A DNA stretch of 64,000 nucleotides from Lantana camara (Eukaryota; Streptophyta; Magnoliopsida; Lamiales; Verbenaceae). Shown here one piece after another: positions 58,893 through 64,000 of this stretch (its first letter is position 1; every line of letters begins with the position of its first letter). The position numbers were made by a program, and so were the translations under genes. Below the pieces are notes generated by a model. The model did not search any database and was not told the DNA's origin. It saw only the letters and a list, made by a program, of their open reading frames with translations. The stretch spans positions 47,502,501-47,566,500 of the forward strand of contig CM074860.1 in assembly GCA_037501455.1 (NCBI GenBank), read 5' to 3'.

Positions 58893-58904
58893 GCTCTGAT
58901 ACCA
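58893..58904 (-). other. Primer-binding site of C
   Basis: GCTCTGATACCA (plus strand) lies eight bases from the 5' LTR end at 58913. Confidence 0.92.
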
Positions 58905-58912
58905 CTTAAGGA

Positions 58913-59121
58913 TGTAGCACCCGAGCGCAAGGTACCACATCCCCCGCACCGAGACCCGACCCGAATATGAAATGGAAAATCCATACCCGAGCTAAATCAC
59001 GGCGAACGGGGACAAACACATACGCTATGCTAGGCGGGACTAACCCTCGAACCATATAATCAGAGTAAACATTAGCGCGAAAGCAATAACTGATCATAAC
59101 ATATATACAATGAGCACTCAA
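58913..59121 (-). mobile_element. Element C 5' LTR, 3'-terminal piece
   Basis: It matches 32191-32398 closely, with CCACATCCCCCGCA at 58935-58948 and GCTAGGCGGG near 59030. It breaks off at CTCAA (59117-59121), where F is inserted. Confidence 0.92.
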
Positions 59122-59504
59122 TGTGACGTCCCGTTTTCACGAAGGGCGTCCTGACGATATTAACATGTAACTCTCTACACTTGTGTGTGTTTAATTTAAG
59201 AGTTCTTGAATTATGAGATTTAATGTAAATCCAATTTAATATGTGATCATTCGGATTATTCTAAAATTAATGGTTAATTTGATTTTAAATCCATCATGTT
59301 ATTTAACTTGTTTAATTTCGGTTTATTTGAATTCCTTGAGATTAATTGTCAATCATGTGTTTACGAAGTGTCCTTAAATTGTACGAAAGGTTTCTAAAAT
59401 TAAATTGAATTAAACTCTAATTGGTAAATCTCTATTTCATTTAATTTATAAAATTAATTCGGAGCTTGAATGTTTATTCGTAACTTTACCAATTTTACTG
59501 TAGC

Positions 59505-60135
59505 GGTGGGTTTCGCCGCCTTCCGGTGGCGTTTTTGGGCGGGGCTTGATGGTTTCCAAGGTTTTTCGACCCCCTAAGTCCATTTCCGGCATCAATTTCA
59601 CCAGATTTTGGCCGTAGGTGGTGGTTCCGGCGACGTGGGCGGCGGCAGAAACTTCGGCGGCCAACGGTGCCCTTTTCCGGCGATCTTTTAGCCTCGGGCC
59701 CTTCACGAAAGTTGTTCGGAATGACGAGAACTAGTAGCCTTTGATCACGTGACTCCAAATTCGACGGTTTGGCGGCAGATCGTGGCTGTGCGGCGGCGGC
59801 GCTAGCTCCGAGGATTTTTTCCGGCAAACCACCTTAGGGCTTTCGAAGAGCTCGTCACGGGTAAGACAATGCCTTTTACGGATCGCATTTTGGTTCACCG
59901 GTTTGGAAGTACTTTGAGTTTGAAGATTTTAGGGTTTTCGTGTTCTTAGATCTGAAATTGGAGGAGATTGACTTGGAATTTCCAGAAATTGATCGAGGAT
60001 TCGGAACGGGCACTAAGACTTCGTTTAGGATTGATTTTTTGGGATTTTTCCAGCGACCTTCGGCGGCGGCCCGGCAGCGGTCTGGCCAAATTCCGGCAGC
60101 TACAGTGGTGACCTTCCGGCGGCGTCTGGTCAGAA
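59505..60135. repeat. GC-rich zone with repeated TTCCGGCG-type words in F LTR
   Basis: Variants of TTCCGGCGGC occur about seven or more times in 630 bp, within an otherwise AT-rich LTR. The overlapping frames here (59446-59827 minus, 59940-60167 both strands) are GC-driven and lack a recognisable domain. Confidence 0.6.
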
Positions 60136-61778
60136 TGTTCTTCTCGTTGTTGTGAGCTCAACGCCACTTTCGGTTCGTTAATCGGACACTCGATCTATTT
60201 ATTACGAATTATTTTGCGTAATTGTTATTATTTGAATTAATTGTTTTAAGTGCAAATAAATTGGTTATTGTTGGTTTGTTGATCAAGATGTATTCCAATC
60301 ATATATGAAAACATGTATTGAATGGATTGTGTTATGCATGAATGTTGCGATTTACAATTTGAATCCGATGTAATGAATTTACGCTATTTGTTAAGTACGA
60401 AGGGGTGTTAGTGTAATATTTAGAAACTAATCTCTTATGTGACTAAATGAACTTGAATTATATTTTAGAAGAACGAACATGTTGTGATTTCTCTATATGA
60501 ATTTGAGACGTTCTCAATGTTATGTTTGTTGTAAATTGTGCTTCAAATATAAAATTGGGACACATGAAAGATGCTTAAACAACTTGAGACTTGATGCATG
60601 ATAGGAGTTAGAATTGTAATGTCTTGATTTACTCTTACTACTCGAAAATGGTATATTATGAATTACGATAAATTGATAATTGTCATGTTTGTAAGTAATT
60701 AATTCCTAGTTGAATAATTGTATAAACACCTTAAACGAACAATTCTGCTTAGTAATCAACTAAGGGGATGTATGTGTAATAATTCTAAACTTTTATAAAT
60801 AACTTAGGGGATGTAAGTGTAATATTTATGAAACTATGAATGTGACTTGAGCTTGTGTACCAAACATGTTGTGAAGTTGTAAAGTATGATCTTAAGTGAA
60901 TTAAACGCACTCTTTATTTTTATCAAGCATGCCATCTACCTACAACAACTTTGTATGTTTATATGATCAAGTTGCTCTTACTTATACACTTTATAACTCG
61001 ACATGAACTTGATGCTTAATTCTAATATTATAATTGAACCCTGTGACATTGGATGATTTAATATGTATTTTGTGAATACATTGACTTCCTAAATTGATCT
61101 TGCATCTTTGGATATGGAATTGCGTGTTGGTTGCTTGTAAATATGACCTTGTTGAGCATTGATATGCCTTGAATGACGACGACACCTTATCTAAGCACAA
61201 TATGAACACTTATCCATAACCACGATCATGTTGAACAACGCCGTGCGTCTTGTTTGGTTCATATAGAGTCTAAGTCTGGGCTTCTATATGTCTTGTCACA
61301 GAGTTTGGTGGTGCCGGTGGGCCCGAGGTTTAGAGTGTTTGGCCCTTCACACTCTCAGACACTACTTTCACGAGGTGAGGTTTAGGATTTTGTATAGTTA
61401 TGCGACCTATGGACTTTATATGCTGAATTCTACCCTTGCATGCGAGTATATCTATTATAAATACGTATGTGTTGGATATGATATGTTTATGACCTTGTGA
61501 ATCAGCTCTGTTTTGGGAAAATTAGATATGAAAGCATATGTAAGCTGTTTTGAAAATTATGTTATGTTATGTTTCTGTAGCGAGTTGGCCATGAAATATT
61601 GGCATCTGTATGTATGTATGTATGTATGTGGATCCGAGGAGCTATGGGTAAGGAATCCCTGGGACGGTATAGGACCGTCAGGGCTCGGCATGTGCATAGT
61701 CTCCATTTGAGATATCATCGCGCGACTCAGGGAGATAGGGGAGGCGTGATATCTTGAGCCTTCGGTGTATAGCCGGGG

Positions 61779-62210
61779 AGGACTCTTGTGGGTTCGCAAC
61801 CCCTTGAGGGTATGTCTGATATGGATGGTTTGGGGACGGTACATCCCCTCCATCATTGGTGTGACAGTTGGATTGACTTTCGTATTCTATGATTTGATAT
61901 GTTCTGAGGAGTAAAGGTTGGAAGCTCGTACTCGCCGAACATGTGTTCTGTTCTGTCTGGGAATCATGAATCGAGATAGAGTTTCTGAAATGTTTTCTAA
62001 AGCTTATGCTTATAACTATCTTTTCGGTACTTTTGGAAATGTCTTTGGTATGCAACACCTATCTCCGGTTCATGAGTCCACCCTTCTGATATGTGCTATT
62101 CTCTATATATATATATACAGTGGGTGTGCGTTAGCCCCCTCACTCAGTCAGTTGAACCCGTCATTTTATCAGAACATACCCTCATGGGGTTGCGAACCCA
62201 CAAGAGTCCT
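61779..62210. repeat. Long inverted repeat in F LTR
   Basis: Arms 61779-61820 and 62168-62210 are near-perfect reverse complements over about 42 bp, sharing the core GGGGTTGCGAACCCACAAGA. The loop is about 350 bp. Confidence 0.85.
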
Positions 62211-62475
62211 CTAGGTCACACTTGTCGGTTGAACTCAGTCAGTCACACCTCACTCAGTCAATTGAACCCTAAGTGTGAGTCTTCTAGGTCACACTTGTCG
62301 GTTTAGTTGGAGTTAAGATGCATTCGTCAGATACTCTATTTATGCTATGTATTCTTATTTCGCTTTTGGAGATTATGTTTTATACTCTACTTAGACTAGT
62401 ATGCTAGCATTTGGATTTAATTAGCTAAACTACTGATACTTATGTTGGTTTATTACGTTGCGATGATTTGAGATT

Positions 62476-62565
62476 CGGGACTAGGTATCTATGCTAGTTG
62501 AACCCGTCACCAGTTATGTATGCTGATATTCGGGACTAGGTATCTATGCTAGTTGAACCCGTCAC
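62476..62565 (+). repeat. 55-bp tandem duplication in F LTR
   Basis: A 35-bp block starting CGGGACTAGGTATC at 62476 is repeated exactly at 62531, giving a 55-bp period. Its last part, GTTGAACCCGTCA, resembles a third copy near 62145. Confidence 0.9.
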
Positions 62566-62785
62566 TTATTTTGTACGTTGATTTAATTGCTTCCGCTATC
62601 TCCTGATAATTGTTTAAATTGCTTCCGCGCTCTGAGTCTGTCGAGTTAGATCCGCCTAGCCTAGTGTGTGAGTTGGTCTCCCGTTCGCTTTGATCCGGAT
62701 TCGGGCATGGACTTTCCATTTTGTGACCGGGTTTGGTCTTAGTGCGGGGGATGTGGCATCCTCCGCTTGGGGTGTTACATCCTTA

Positions 62786-62797
62786 AGTGGTATCAGA
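62786..62797 (+). other. Primer-binding site of F
   Basis: TGGTATCAGAGC lies nine bases after the LTR end. Confidence 0.92.
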
Positions 62798-63263
62798 GCT
62801 CTAAGTTGCAAAACCGAGCTCTTGAGTCATGTTGAGTCTGTTTAGGTCGTACGGCATAGGAATAACTGCTCGTTGCATTTGTTTGACTTGATATTTTGAC
62901 CCTTAGGCATGAATTATTTCGTGATTATATGATTGTGTGCACAGTATGACTATGATTATGCAACATCTTATTTTATGTGCTTTATAAATTGCAACTAATT
63001 GTTGCATTTACGTGATTTATGTGTTACATTTCATTTGCATCTCTAACCCACATGCATCGAATTTAGTGTTTGAATTTCAGGGTGCCCTATGAGTCAACAC
63101 TAAGATTTCCCTCCGTCAACACTATCTATTGGTACTACAACGAAAACACACCATAATTCGAAGATGAAAGGATTCTTTACCAAGATCAATGTTCATGAAA
63201 AGGTTCAGAGTTGAAAGAATGAGATTTGCTATATTGACTTACTACCTTAAAGTCAATTGAAAA

Positions 63264-63477
63264 ATGAAGTTTGACGAATCTTAACCTTGAGGATTTGTTC
63301 ATATGGAAGTAGTCACCTTGTTGAGGAGATGAGTCAATGGAGGAGAATCTGATCAAGTAGAACCGTTTTGAAGGAGTTTGATGAGCTTTCGCCTTGATGA
63401 TTTGTTTATTTGGGAGTAGTCACCTTGTCGATGGAAACGAGTTAAGGTAGAAGAATCCGATCAAATAAGATCCGATC
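63264..63477 (+). repeat. Two-copy direct repeat (about 107 bp) in F interior
   Basis: Shared blocks in order: GGAGTTTGA-like, CCTTGAKGATTTGTT, AGTAGTCACCTTGT, then GAATCYGATCAARTA. The copies (about 63264-63370 and 63371-63477) are roughly 80% alike by eye. Confidence 0.75.
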
Positions 63478-63503
63478 ATGTTCAAGGGATGTGAATAGGT
63501 AAC

Positions 63504-64000
63504 TGTAACACCCCGTCTGCTCGGCAATCCAGGTACGATGTCTGGAGAGAGTTTGATTCAGTAATTATGTGATTAGCATGCCTGACATGTCAATTTGCAA
63601 TTTATTTTAGTTATGTGCGCATTATAGAATTTAATTAATGTACGTGGACTCAATCGTCCAATATTTGCAAATTAGGGACCTATTATAATTAGGGTGTTTA
63701 AGCCTTCGTGGCTACCTTGAGCTCGGGAATTCGAATTCGAATTCCGACCTTGTCATTGAGTTCGTTTCGAGGATTTGGATTCGATGAAATTAACCTTATC
63801 ATTTTCTAAAGCCGTTTGACACCCCTACCGTTTTTAAAATCCGATCCGAGTGGACCGGATCCTTTTTGACCCGACCCGTTAAACCGACCCGTTTCAGCCC
63901 CTTTATGGCTGAAAATATCTCCCCTTTTCCTCACTTTGGATCGATCAAAACACAAGGAAAGAGAGAAGAGAAGAAAGCCTTGGCCATTCAAGCTTTGGCT
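63504..64000 (+). mobile_element. Element I: 5' start of a gypsy LTR, cut by window end
   Basis: TGTAACACCCCGTCTGCTCG at 63504 starts a new LTR. It does not resemble the start of the F LTR, and no PPT precedes it, so it is an insertion and not the 3' LTR of F. The likely TSD is GTAAC (63499-63503). It holds GAATTCGAATTCGAATTC at 63727-63744, shared with the 173-1791 LTR. Confidence 0.75.

Larger units (their letters stand above)
32191..59121 (-). mobile_element. Element C: Tekay chromovirus, deleted and interrupted, visible part
   Basis: Reading right to left: a 5' LTR piece (58913-59121, cut by F), PBS 58893-58904, gag-pol 58700 to 56191, insertion D (36975-56185), rest of pol 36974-35914, PPT, and the full 3' LTR 35885-32191. 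The CCTCT duplication on both sides of D shows that the two pol halves were once continuous. C is closely related to A in gag and to H in LTR. It has four in-frame stops and lacks RNase H and the integrase zinc finger. Confidence 0.88.
59122..62776 (+). mobile_element. Element F 5' LTR
   Basis: 3,655 bp from TGTGACGTCCCG to ...TTGGGGTGTTACA. Features: a GC-rich zone with repeated TTCCGGCG words (about 59505-60135), a long inverted repeat (61779-61820 and 62168-62210), a 55-bp tandem duplication (62476-62565), CCGCCTAGC (62652-62660) and TGCGGGGGATGTGG (62743-62756). Confidence 0.85.
59122..63503 (+). mobile_element. Element F: LTR retrotransposon, 5' LTR and start of interior
   Basis: 5' LTR 59122-62776, PBS 62786-62797, then about 0.7 kb of interior before element I interrupts. 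The LTR resembles the outer LTR at 8790-9569. The visible interior has no gag start, whereas gag begins within about 190-300 bp of the primer site in A, C and D. F may therefore be another non-coding element, but most of it lies outside the window. Confidence 0.8.

Noticed and set aside
63504..64000. Possible 3' LTR of element F
   Set aside because: Its start differs from the F 5' LTR start, and there is no polypurine tract before it. It fits a separate insertion.

Overview
This window is repeat DNA from the nuclear genome of a flowering plant, probably a repeat-rich eudicot. The evidence is many Ty3/gypsy chromoviruses of the Tekay (Del) type: LTRs start TGTAAC/TGTGAC/TGTAGC and end in ...TACA or ...CACA, primer sites match initiator Met-tRNA, gag-pol is one reading frame, and a C-terminal chromodomain is present. 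A CACTA transposon and a Ty1/copia-like solo LTR are also present. No host protein gene, rRNA, tRNA or CRISPR was found. Almost every long open frame is retroelement gag-pol or a chance frame inside an LTR.

Layout. (1) 1-9569: a plus-strand LTR (visible as 1792-2230 and 8790-9569) contains solo LTR G (2231-8789, minus, TSD TACCC), which contains solo LTR H (3067-6166, minus, TSD GGATC). At the left edge are two further nested minus LTR pieces (1-172 and 173-1791). (2) 9570-11788: the only stretch not assigned to a transposon. (3) 11789-14527: a small non-autonomous CACTA element (TSD TTT) split by a copia-like solo LTR (12275-14213, TSD TTTTC). (4) 14545 to the end: one deep nest. An LTR fragment (14545) holds a CACTA terminus (14855), which holds non-coding LTR element B (14883 onward, plus). 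B's 5' LTR carries the complete but decayed chromovirus A (14961-25057, TSD TTATC). B's 3' LTR carries chromovirus C (from 32191, minus). C's integrase region is split by D (36975-56185, minus, TSD CCTCT). D's 5' LTR is split by E (41436-55990, minus, TSD AGTTT). C's 5' LTR is split by F (from 59122, plus), and F's internal region by the LTR of element I (63504 to the window end).

E is the youngest element: its 4,142-bp LTRs differ at about ten sites by eye, and its gag-pol is broken by one in-frame TAG. A and C have several nonsense or frameshift lesions, C and D have large internal deletions, and B appears never to have been coding (LARD-like).

Features that standard annotation does not explain: (a) a six-unit, 29-bp-period hairpin array just upstream of B's 3' LTR, whose stem keeps pairing through a T-A to A-T switch; (b) an extra 226-codon ORF between the primer site and gag of E, encoding a helical, Asp-rich protein I do not recognise; (c) clusters of 4-6 short palindromes inside several LTRs, with the same layout but different sequences; (d) a conserved inverted pair, GCTAGGCGGG and CCGCCTAGC, about 250-275 bp apart near the 3' end of several LTRs. 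All boundaries, counts and comparisons were made by eye.
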